Assembly: GCA_941918925.1 (NCBI GenBank)
Contig: OW799235.1
Location: forward strand, 109,867,076 to 109,931,075
Direction of reading: 5' to 3'
Origin: Phyto melanocephala
Taxonomy: Eukaryota > Arthropoda > Insecta > Diptera > Rhinophoridae
DNA length: 64,000 nucleotides
Shown: positions 1-8,330 of the stretch, one piece after another
Layout of the letters: each line of letters opens with the position of its first letter
Numbering within the stretch: position 1 is the stretch's first letter
Notes under the pieces: model-generated
Database searches by the model: none
What the model saw: the letters and a program-made list of their open reading frames with translations, nothing else
Told to the model about the DNA's origin: nothing
Translations under genes and position numbers: made by a program

Positions 1-217
1 AAACTGATTATACTTCGTTTGGAATATAGTTTAAGATAAAATAATGCAGTCTTTTTCTATCCACCGTTGTAACAGTTTGCATATAATTGTTAACCGACAA
101 CCTTTTTTATTCTCAGACCTTAAATCTGAAGTATTTAGTAAACTGTTTGTACTTTGTTTGGAATATAGACTAAGATAGAAGAATGCGGTCTTCTTCTATC
201 CACAGTTACAACAGTTT
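1..217. repeat. Pair of 78-bp direct repeats upstream of gag
   Basis: Units at 1-78 and 140-217 are the same length and about 85% identical by hand count (66 of 78). Each begins AAACTG and ends CAGTTT, so each unit is bounded by a 6-bp inverted repeat; the period is 139 bp and the 61-bp spacer is unrelated. The window begins at the first unit, so more may lie upstream. They precede an LTR-element gag and may be part of its 5' leader, but could equally be host flank. Confidence 0.75.
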
Positions 218-678
218 ACAACATCATTTTCGTTTATTGCCAATGTCGGAAATATATGAAAAAAAAAAAAGAAAACAAAATTAAAACATTTTACTTAGAC
301 ATACACATGTGAATAAAATACATTAGTTTGCTTCGATTGTATACCTTACTTTGAACAACAACAATAAACAGAAAATAAGTTGAAATTGTTTATTTTATAT
401 ACATATTAAAATATCAAAATTCTATGTGAATAATTTAGCATCTTTGGCATTTAAAAAAAACTTGTATTAGCTAATTATTTAATAGGCTCGTAAATACTAC
501 TATACTATAATAAGAGAATCACATAAAAGCTTTTCTTGAGGAATTGGTTTTTGTAAAACTATATTACTTTTATATTTTCCTTTATATTTTGTAGTCAATT
601 CAGAGACTCATAACCTGTTAGATTTCGTTTCATCTCATATTGTTATATATACATATATTTTTTTTATTATTTAGTATA
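218..678. other. AT-rich leader between the 78-bp repeats and gag
   Basis: No 5' LTR is visible: neither terminus of the 3' LTR (TGTAATG, CATTACA) occurs here, and I find no primer-binding site. The last bases before the gag ATG (about 657-674) form a T-rich tract ending in TTAG, which resembles a splice acceptor, so a spliced leader is possible. Either the element has a long 5' untranslated region with its LTR beyond the window edge, or its 5' end was lost or rearranged. Confidence 0.4.
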
Positions 679-2241
679 ATGCCTAATAAAGATCAGACAG
701 TAGCAGACTGTGAGTCTGTTAATACAGTTGAGAAAACTCCAAACTGTAATGCTTGTCAAACTCCAATATCGGCAAGGGCTCAAACTCATATTGCTGTTTG
801 TGGTCATGTGTTTCATGTAGGTTGTTTGTCCAAAATAGTAAAGGTTAGACCATTCTGTCCTGTGTGTAATTCTAGAATAATTAATGATAATACGCAGTTA
901 ACTACAAGATCACAGAGTAAAACTTCTGTAGTAAGAGATCAGAACATAGATCAGGCCAATTCTTCGGTAAATAGCTCAGGTAATCATACGATTGAAACCA
1001 CTAATCGTGGTCCTTCTGCAGTATCATCTAATGTTACCTTGGAAATCGTACAGGAACTCATAACGAACACATTTTCAGCTCAACAGGGTCAGTTGTTATC
1101 TAATCTGAGTAGCCAAATTTCGAAATTAGTAGACACAAGCATACAGGCAAGTCTTTCTCAGTATAATCTAGTACCAAATACGCAAGCAACTTTTGTTAAT
1201 ACAGAAATTCAGAGAACCTTACAGACTCTTCCTTCTGTAGATGATCGTACTTTTAACGAGTTTTTAGGTTTAGATTCTAATGACAATGCTGCAGGTGAAA
1301 ATCTCAACCGTCAAGCAAACTCTATACCATCTAACCAGGGACCCAACTCATCTCGGTCACATGCATCGTACCCCTCCGACCTAAACGTCCGTCCTGACAA
1401 AGTATTACAGATAATCTCGAATTGGAAAACTAAGTTTTGTGGGGGACCAAATAGCTTGTCAGTAGAAAACTTTATTTACAGGGTGGAGGCTTTAACAGGT
1501 CAGACACTACAAGGGAATTATGAGCTTCTTTGTCGCAATGCCAGTTCGTTATTTGATGGTAAAGCCAGTGACTGGTTCTGGCGATACCATAGGTCCGTAC
1601 AGGCGATAACATGGCCAAGCTTATGTAAGGCCTTAAGACAACAATACCGAGACTCCCGTACTGATGTCGATATTCGCGAGTTGATAAGGGATCGTAAACA
1701 GAAGCAAAATGAAACTTTCGATAGTTTTTATGAGTCCATCGTTAATTTGACTGATAGACTTAATGAGCCATTACCAGACAAAACTTTAGTAGAAATTTTG
1801 CGGCGTAACTTGCTTCCAGAAATACAACATGAGATGCTTAATATGCAAATATACTCTGTAGAGCACCTACGTGATACCTGTAGGCGACGTGAGTTTTTTA
1901 TTCAGGATATGCGTCGAAAACATAGTTCTTATACAGTGCGTCCATTTTCATCTCAAAGACGTATTGCAGAACTGGAAAGTGATTTTTGCGATAGTACTTC
2001 AGGCGATTCGGATAAGGAGGAGGTGGAAATTTCGGCTCTGAACATAAACTGCTGGAACTGTAGAAAATCTGGGCACAGATATCAGGACTGTTTATCTGAG
2101 CGTAAAATTTTCTGTTACGGGTGTGGTTTACCAGACACGTATAAGCCAAATTGTAAGAAATGCAATTCAAAAAACGTAAAATCGAGTGCACAGAAATGTG
2201 CACAAAATCTATCGGAACATCCAATATCGAAGGCCAACTAG
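679..2241 (+). CDS. gag: Gag with N-terminal RING-H2 finger, capsid region and CCHC knuckle
   Basis: Gag, the structural protein that forms the retrotransposon particle, is 520 aa from the ATG at 679. An in-frame ATG at 640 would add 13 hydrophobic residues; I prefer 679, where the conserved-looking sequence begins. Residues 23-63 carry C23-C26-C41-H43-H46-C49-C60-C63, an exact C3H2C3 RING-H2 pattern. A Ser/Asn/Gln-rich linker follows. Residues about 238-412 look like a retrotransposon capsid domain (FDGKASDWFWRYH, WPSLCKALRQQYRD). One perfect zinc knuckle CWNC-x4-H-x4-C lies at about 458-471. A second at about 478-491 has Thr where His is expected, so it is probably degenerate. RING fingers are known mainly as ubiquitin-ligase modules; ligase activity here is inference. 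The frame overlaps pol by 82 nt. Confidence 0.92.
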   Translation: MPNKDQTVADCESVNTVEKTPNCNACQTPISARAQTHIAVCGHVFHVGCLSKIVKVRPFCPVCNSRIINDNTQLTTRSQSKTSVVRDQNIDQANSSVNSSGNHTIETTNRGPSAVSSNVTLEIVQELITNTFSAQQGQLLSNLSSQISKLVDTSIQASLSQYNLVPNTQATFVNTEIQRTLQTLPSVDDRTFNEFLGLDSNDNAAGENLNRQANSIPSNQGPNSSRSHASYPSDLNVRPDKVLQIISNWKTKFCGGPNSLSVENFIYRVEALTGQTLQGNYELLCRNASSLFDGKASDWFWRYHRSVQAITWPSLCKALRQQYRDSRTDVDIRELIRDRKQKQNETFDSFYESIVNLTDRLNEPLPDKTLVEILRRNLLPEIQHEMLNMQIYSVEHLRDTCRRREFFIQDMRRKHSSYTVRPFSSQRRIAELESDFCDSTSGDSDKEEVEISALNINCWNCRKSGHRYQDCLSERKIFCYGCGLPDTYKPNCKKCNSKNVKSSAQKCAQNLSEHPISKAN

Positions 2242-5200
2242 AGAAACCTGATTGTGAGTACAAGTTAACCCTTACAGAAAATGACAATATCTTAACCGAG
2301 GGTGACCAAGCTGGCGTTAAAAAGGACATAGACCTTAATGAGAACGAAAATTTTTTGAATTTTAAGCCTTTTCATGAACGATTACGTGAATATATTAAGG
2401 ACAGTAGCCATGTTGTTCAGAATGTTGATAATAGGAAGCTTAGAAATAACAACGATTTTAGAAAACAAAACAGATCTGCGAGACGCATCAAGTTATATTG
2501 GCAGAGGGTGAAACGTTTGAAAAGTAAGATAGTTTGCTCTATTTTGAATAAACCCGGTGACATTAGACCATATGCTGAAGTGATACTTTTTGGGGAGAAG
2601 TTTTTAGGTTTAATGGATACAGGAGCATCAATTAGTTGCCTAGGATCTAAAGCTGCTGAGAAATATATTTCCTCTGGTAATTGCTACAAGAAAATAAAAT
2701 CTTCTGTTAAGACAGCTGATGGCAAAAGTCAGAATATAGTGGGAGTGGTAGACACGAAAATCTCATTTAGGGGTATGGAAAAACTAATTACTATATTCAT
2801 TATACCAGGTCTTGATAAAGATCTTTTCCTTGGCATTGATTTCTGGGAGTCTTTTGGATTACTTCCGCTAGGGGTAACCCAGCTTAGCCACAGTCGAAAT
2901 TCTCACAAATTGGATGAATTGGATATTCAACTTCCACTTAGTATTGATCAAAGACAACGTCTAACTAGTGTTGTAAATGTATTTCCTTCATTTTCTAAGG
3001 AAGGGCTGGGTAGAACTACAATTTTATCACATGCTATTGATACTGGTGATGTCAAACCTATCAAACAGCGCCATTTCTCGGTATCACCGGCCATAGAAAA
3101 GTTAATATATGAAGAGCTCGATCGGATGATAGCTCTTGGTGTAATCGAGGAATCTACTAGTGCTTGGTCATCTCCTGTAGTTCTCCACCGAAAGCCAGGA
3201 AAAAATAGACTATGTTTAGATAGTAGAAAATTAAACGCGGTTACAGTAGGTGACGCTTACCCTTTACCACATATTGACGGTATCCTAAGTCGATTGCCGA
3301 AAGCGAAGTTTATAACGAGCCTAGACCTCAAAGATGCTTTTTGGCAGATTCCATTAGAACCTGAATCTAAAGAGAAAACGGCATTTACTGTTCCTGGGAG
3401 ACCATTATACCACTTTACTGTCATGCCCTTTGGGTTATGCAATGCTCCACAAACCATGTCACGCTTGATGGATAAAATAATACCTCCGGCTCTCAGGTCA
3501 GAAGTATTCGTATATCTTGACGATTTATTAGTTATATCGGAAACTTTTGAAAGGCACCTTGAGGTCCTGGGTACCGTAGCTTTAAAGTTAAGGGAGGCAC
3601 GACTGACGATAAACGTTGAGAAGTCTCACTTTTGCGTCCCTGAGGTAAAGTATTTAGGGCATGTGGTCGGAAATGGTGTTATTCGAACGGATCCGGAGAA
3701 AGTATCTGCCATAACAGATTTTCCAGTTCCTAAATCAGTAAAACAAGTTCGTAGATTTCTTGGAATGACAGGTTGGTACCGGAAGTTTATTAGGAACTAT
3801 GCAGCTGTTACTACGCCTATAACTGATTTGCTGAAAGGTAGAGGAAAATTTGTATGGACCGAAGCGGCTCAGAAAGCTTTTGAAGTTTTAAAGACCCATT
3901 TGAGTTCAGCACCTGTTCTACATAGTCCTGATTTTTCACAACCGTTTTTCATACATTGCGATGCAAGTAGAACTGGCATAGGAAGTGTCTTGGTGCAAAA
4001 AAATGCGGAGGGCGAAGAGATTCCAATTGCATTCATGTCAAAGAAACTCAATCAAGCCCAACGTAATTACTCCGTCACCGAACAGGAATGCTTGGCAGCT
4101 CTGTTAAGCATAAAAAAATTTCGAGCGTATGTGGAAGGACATGAGTTTACTGTGATTACCGATCATGCTTCTTTAAAGTGGCTCATGTCCCAATCTGACC
4201 TCAGTACAAGACTGTCTAGATGGGCTTTAAAATTGCAGGGCTACAAGTTTAGTATTCAGCATAGGCGTGGTGCACAAAACGTAGTTCCAGATACGCTTTC
4301 TAGGGCCAATACTGAGGACTTGTCCGCATTACAAATTGACAGCATAAGGGAATTTGACCAAGACAGTGGACTTTTCGTGGATCTTACTTCTGCGCATTTT
4401 CAGTCAGAGGAATACAAGGGTTTACTATCTAAAATTGAGAAAACTCTCGACAAAACACCAGATCTTCGGATCATTGACGGATTCTTGTATAGGCGTACTA
4501 CACATGCCACAGGGGATAAGGTGCAAGATGATTTAGCATGGAAGCTGTGGGTACCACGGGAAATGATACCTGAAGTTTTAAAGAAGGCGCATGATAATCC
4601 ATTGTCATCTCATGGCGGAATACACAAAACCTTGGAGAGAATCCGTCGATTCTACTACTGGCCAAATTTAGTTGTGGACGTTAAGAAGTATATCAATGAT
4701 TGCGAAGTATGTAAAGCCACAAAACATTTAAATACGACACTTAGACCACCAATGGGTAGAATCCTGAACACACCGAGATTCTTCCAGAAGCTTTATGTGG
4801 ACTTTTTGGGACCATATCCCAGATCACGTTCGGGTCATATAGGTATATACGTAGTGTTAGACCATTTTTCAAAATTTCCTTTTTTAAAGCCAGTGAAAAA
4901 GTTTACTACTGATATTATCTTAAGGTATATGGAATCGGAATTGTTTCATACATTTGGTGTCCCGGAGACAATAGTTTCGGATAATGGCTCTCAATTTAGG
5001 TCGAATGAATTTAACAGCTTTTTGGAAAGATATGGAGTTAAACATGTGTATACTGCGGTGCATGCCCCACAATCTAATGCATCCGAAAGGGTAAATAGAT
5101 CAATTTTATCCGCAATAAGGTCATATGTGAAAAAGGATCATACAAATTGGGATAACAAACTTAGTAGTATTTCTTGCGCTTTGCGCTCTGCTGTCCATTC

Positions 5201-5615
5201 ATCAATAGGTACATCGCCATATTATCTTGCATTTGGGCAACATATGGTAACAAATGGATTGACATATACGTTACTAAGAAGATTGGAAATGCTAGATGAT
5301 CGGCAAGTCAATTTTAACCGAGAAGACTCGATGCAAATAATGTCCAAAAGAGCTAGTGAAATTATGGATAAACAATTCGAACGAAATGAAAGAAATTATA
5401 ATCTCCGATGCAGGGATGTGAGGTATGACGTAGGCCAGGAAGTTTTTCGTCGGAATTTTAAACAAAGTAATTTTGAACAAGCGTATAACTCAAAATTGGC
5501 ACCAACTTTTGTAAAGGCTCGAATAAGGCGAAAATTAGGAAATAGTTATTATGAGCTTGAGGATATGAAAGGAACTTTTATAGGAAAATATCATGCAAAG
5601 GACATAAGACAATGA
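2160..5615 (+). CDS. pol: Pol polyprotein: protease, reverse transcriptase, RNase H, integrase
   Basis: The frame runs 1151 aa from the first in-frame ATG, but is probably made as a Gag-Pol fusion by -1 frameshifting at 2169. Domains in order: aspartic protease with DTGAS at residues 153-157; reverse transcriptase with the polymerase motif YLDD at 452-455; RNase H beginning with the catalytic Asp in HCDASRTG (about 601); and integrase with an HHCC zinc-binding region (about 811-851, ending CEVC). The integrase catalytic triad is D881, D941 and E976, so the last spacing is D-x34-E rather than the usual 35. The C-terminal about 60 residues (APTFVKARIRRKLGNSYYEL) resemble the GPY/F module of Ty3/gypsy integrases. 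All expected catalytic residues are present and there is no stop or frameshift, so the copy may be functional or very young. No chromodomain is apparent. Confidence 0.95.
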   Translation: MQFKKRKIECTEMCTKSIGTSNIEGQLEKPDCEYKLTLTENDNILTEGDQAGVKKDIDLNENENFLNFKPFHERLREYIKDSSHVVQNVDNRKLRNNNDFRKQNRSARRIKLYWQRVKRLKSKIVCSILNKPGDIRPYAEVILFGEKFLGLMDTGASISCLGSKAAEKYISSGNCYKKIKSSVKTADGKSQNIVGVVDTKISFRGMEKLITIFIIPGLDKDLFLGIDFWESFGLLPLGVTQLSHSRNSHKLDELDIQLPLSIDQRQRLTSVVNVFPSFSKEGLGRTTILSHAIDTGDVKPIKQRHFSVSPAIEKLIYEELDRMIALGVIEESTSAWSSPVVLHRKPGKNRLCLDSRKLNAVTVGDAYPLPHIDGILSRLPKAKFITSLDLKDAFWQIPLEPESKEKTAFTVPGRPLYHFTVMPFGLCNAPQTMSRLMDKIIPPALRSEVFVYLDDLLVISETFERHLEVLGTVALKLREARLTINVEKSHFCVPEVKYLGHVVGNGVIRTDPEKVSAITDFPVPKSVKQVRRFLGMTGWYRKFIRNYAAVTTPITDLLKGRGKFVWTEAAQKAFEVLKTHLSSAPVLHSPDFSQPFFIHCDASRTGIGSVLVQKNAEGEEIPIAFMSKKLNQAQRNYSVTEQECLAALLSIKKFRAYVEGHEFTVITDHASLKWLMSQSDLSTRLSRWALKLQGYKFSIQHRRGAQNVVPDTLSRANTEDLSALQIDSIREFDQDSGLFVDLTSAHFQSEEYKGLLSKIEKTLDKTPDLRIIDGFLYRRTTHATGDKVQDDLAWKLWVPREMIPEVLKKAHDNPLSSHGGIHKTLERIRRFYYWPNLVVDVKKYINDCEVCKATKHLNTTLRPPMGRILNTPRFFQKLYVDFLGPYPRSRSGHIGIYVVLDHFSKFPFLKPVKKFTTDIILRYMESELFHTFGVPETIVSDNGSQFRSNEFNSFLERYGVKHVYTAVHAPQSNASERVNRSILSAIRSYVKKDHTNWDNKLSSISCALRSAVHSSIGTSPYYLAFGQHMVTNGLTYTLLRRLEMLDDRQVNFNREDSMQIMSKRASEIMDKQFERNERNYNLRCRDVRYDVGQEVFRRNFKQSNFEQAYNSKLAPTFVKARIRRKLGNSYYELEDMKGTFIGKYHAKDIRQ
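2169..2175 (+). promoter_or_regulatory. -1 ribosomal frameshift slippery site (A AAA AAC) between gag and pol
   Basis: The heptamer A AAA AAC sits in the correct register in the gag frame (tcA AAA AAC). It lies inside the only window where pol can be entered: the pol frame has a stop at 2154-2156 and gag stops at 2241. A AAA AAC is a canonical X XXY YYZ slippery sequence used for -1 frameshifting in retroviruses such as MMTV. I did not identify a downstream pseudoknot. The pol-frame ATG at 2160 is an alternative entry but sits in a poor position for independent initiation. Confidence 0.82.
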
Positions 5616-5689
5616 TTTTGTTTTGATCACGTACGTAGATGCAGGTTTAATCTGTCTTTTTTAGGTCAATTACCCCTAAAGCCAGATTT

Positions 5690-5703
5690 TGTCGGGGGAG
5701 ATT
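5690..5703 (+). promoter_or_regulatory. Polypurine tract for plus-strand priming
   Basis: A GGGGGAGA purine run lies directly before the 3' LTR terminus, the expected position for the plus-strand primer of LTR retrotransposons. It follows an 88-nt untranslated stretch after the pol stop. Confidence 0.7.
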
Positions 5704-6125
5704 TGTAATGTACCTGCACTGATTTTTCGTGTTATTAGTTTTATTTTAGTTAAATGCTCCCGTTTAATTTAATTTAACGCCATCTGTTTGTGAAGATGTA
5801 TTTACCACTCAAACTTGTTTTTTTCTATTGACGTTTATCTCGTATTTTATTCACGAAAATATTTTCTTCTTTTCTAAGCGAAAATGCTGAAAAAAAATTC
5901 GCGCCAAGCTGTGAATGTGAAGCCGAGCTTTCGTGGTAGCAATATGAATATCTGTCGGCCATTACACTTTAAAGTCATTTGCCAATAAGATCGAAAAATT
6001 ACATCATATATTTTTGGTTTTGTGGGAAAATTTTAGATCAAAAAGTAACTTCAATAAGTGGTTTTCTAATTTGATTTAAATAAAATTGCTTGCAATTAAA
6101 CTATTTTGTAAGTATTGTCATTACA
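5704..6125 (+). repeat. 3' LTR, 422 bp, termini TGTAATG / CATTACA
   Basis: The LTR begins TGTAATG and ends CATTACA, a perfect 7-bp inverted terminal repeat starting TG and ending CA as expected for integrase substrates. A polyadenylation signal AATAAA lies at 6079-6084, close to the 3' end. The segment directly follows the polypurine tract. The matching 5' LTR is absent from the window, so identity between LTRs and the target-site duplication could not be checked. Confidence 0.85.
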
Positions 6126-7934
6126 ATTTATTGTTTTAGTATGTAGTATGTGTTTAACCAAATTCTTGATACTTAGCGATTTGCAAGAAAAGAAAAGAGA
6201 AGAAAAGTGTGGATAAATATATTTCGTAAAGGCTGTAAGAATATTTTTTTTTTTATTCGCTCTTCCCCCAGGTGCCATCTCCAAAGGGTAATTAATTATT
6301 GCTTAATATGTTACTCATATGAACTTAAGATTGTATAACTTTTGTTTTTACATTTAGATTTGGCACCTAGTGCATATATAATCAAACAGTCTAATTGGTC
6401 CATTTCTCTTAAGGAGTAAAAGCAGAAGATGACACCCTCTCTTCATTTCTATTAGTAGTGATAACATCAAGTATATTCGATTGCCTCATTAGTCTCAGTT
6501 CTATTAAAACCGGTGACTGTAAAACATAAAACCCGCAGTAAATATAATCAGTTAATTTGTTGTTGTGAAAAAAAAACACAAAAAAGAAAAAAAAAGAAGA
6601 AAAATCTTAAATTTAAACTGATTTGGTTAAATGGAAATTAAAAGTAAAAAAAAATACTAGTATTCTAAAGTTATAAAACAGCTTCAAGCTTGGCATTATA
6701 TACAAGTAATACATTGATTTATAATTTGTGATAGTGTTATTTGTAAGATTAGTTTTCTAAATTATTTAAACGTGTTTGCAAAAAAAAAAAGGAAAAAAAG
6801 GAAAGAAAATTGATGAAGATAGAAAAGAGTAAAAGATTACCGTTAATAGTTAGTAACCATTTCATTTTTGTTCGTAATTCTATATTTTAAATAACCATTA
6901 AAATTATAAGTTCTTACATTCCTGTGTAAAAATTGGCATATTGTGTTTAGTGAAATTCGTTCCATATATTAGCTTATTGTTTTTGTATTTTGCAGTTAAA
7001 ACATAAAAAATTCGTGCATTAGCTGTGTTTTTTTTTATATCATTGATTTAAGCAAAATATTTCTCTTTGGTAATTTGTTTATAATCATTTGTATAGCAAC
7101 ATCAACGTAACGAAATGAAAGAGAATTATCAGCTGCAGCAACATCAACAAAGATCTTTGGATATGTAAGCAAAGCTGGATAAAGTGAGTTTTACGTTTTT
7201 TTTTATTATCTTTCGTTTTTATTTTTATTAAGTAAAAAAAAAAATATTTTATTTTTGTTTTGGTTACACGAATATGTCAATTTTGTGTAAGGAGACCAGC
7301 TAAAATATAATATTCAAATATTTAAATAGTTCTTAGTTTATTTTTATTAATTTTTAATTTTACTAGTTTTGTTTAAACTTCGTATGCATGCAATTGACTT
7401 AAATTTTATATTGTTATATTTTAGCTGAACCTTGATTTTTATAGTATTGTTTTTATTTTTTTTTATATTATTACTCTTATTGCTAATTTTTGTTATATAT
7501 ATAAATATTATTTTTATTATTTACCTATGCATTTTTAGTTACTGTTAATAAATTAATCATGTCTGCTTAATTTTTCTATCTTTCTGTTTTTCTGTTGTTT
7601 GTTCAAATTAGGGTTACCGTTGAAGTAATTTGAGGTACAGAATTTTAATATGGCCAAATTAAATTTTTTTATTTGGTTTTTGATCTGGCCCTATGTCAAT
7701 GATTTTATTTCTTTTTTTTTTTATAAATTTTCATCCGCATTCGCATATTTCTTTTAGCACGCATAATAAAAAAAAAATAAAATTTATAATGCAACTAAGT
7801 GGCATTTGGGTAACAGTTTTTTTTTGAACCCCCCCCATTCCGACGAGTTTTAAGGCTGGTGTAAAAGCGTGCTTGTTTTTAGTATTACCCTTATTAATAA
7901 TTGCCATGATTTCAGCTTTGTCCTAGTTGTACGT
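6126..7934. other. Intergenic; one weak candidate first coding exon at 7115-7164
   Basis: This is AT-rich sequence with homopolymer runs. At 7115 an ATG opens a Gln/His-rich reading frame (MKENYQLQQHQQRSLD) that runs into AT|GTAAGC at 7164/7165, a good splice donor; without splicing it stops at once. It could be a first coding exon of a gene whose other exons I cannot find, or chance. Nothing else could be supported in this stretch. Confidence 0.2.
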
Positions 7935-8330
7935 TATAGCTTCTAGACAACCGAAGGCGTCCATATGTGTATCAAGTAAAAGGGCTTGTCCACCAGATTA
8001 TAACATACTACAGAATCCTTCAACCCACCCAATTTGTCATTAAATGAAAGGGCTTGACCAGTAAACGATAGCAAAATATAAAAAAGTTTATAAACAAGAT
8101 GGCGTCCTAAATAAAAAAGAACTTCCATGAGCCAAAAATAACAATAATGAAACGGATTGACTAAAAGAAAACAGTAAACTATGAAGAAGTGAAAAAATTA
8201 CAGATAGCGTCGAAAACAAAATGGTGGATAATTGGTTTCTTAACTCCATCAATATGGGTATCAGATAAAAGGTCTTGATTATAATACAGCTAACTATGTT
8301 AAAATCCAAAATTAAATATGTCGTTGGAAA
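7935..8330. repeat. Interspersed repeat with internal ATGAAAGGGCTTG-type motifs
   Basis: Three spaced variants of a motif near TATCAAATGAAAGGGCTTG occur at about 7970, 8035 and 8260. Related variants recur at 12140 and 12258 with the same downstream words (AACTATGTAAAAATTCAAAATCA-like), so the two loci are diverged copies of one repeat. No coding potential was recognised. The repeat class is unknown. Confidence 0.5.

Larger units (their letters stand above)
679..6125 (+). mobile_element. Ty3/gypsy-type LTR retrotransposon, intact gag-pol and 3' LTR
   Basis: The order is gag, then pol in the -1 frame (protease, reverse transcriptase, RNase H, integrase), then a purine tract and a 422-bp 3' LTR. 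Protease-RT-RNaseH-integrase order is that of the Ty3/gypsy (Metaviridae) group. There is no env-like frame between the pol stop (5615) and the LTR (5704). Both open frames lack internal stops, which suggests recent insertion, although the 5' LTR is not in view so LTR divergence cannot be measured. The lineage within Ty3/gypsy was not determined. Confidence 0.93.

Noticed and set aside
5616..5703. Possible env gene after pol
   Set aside because: Only 88 bp separate the pol stop and the 3' LTR, so no envelope frame exists.
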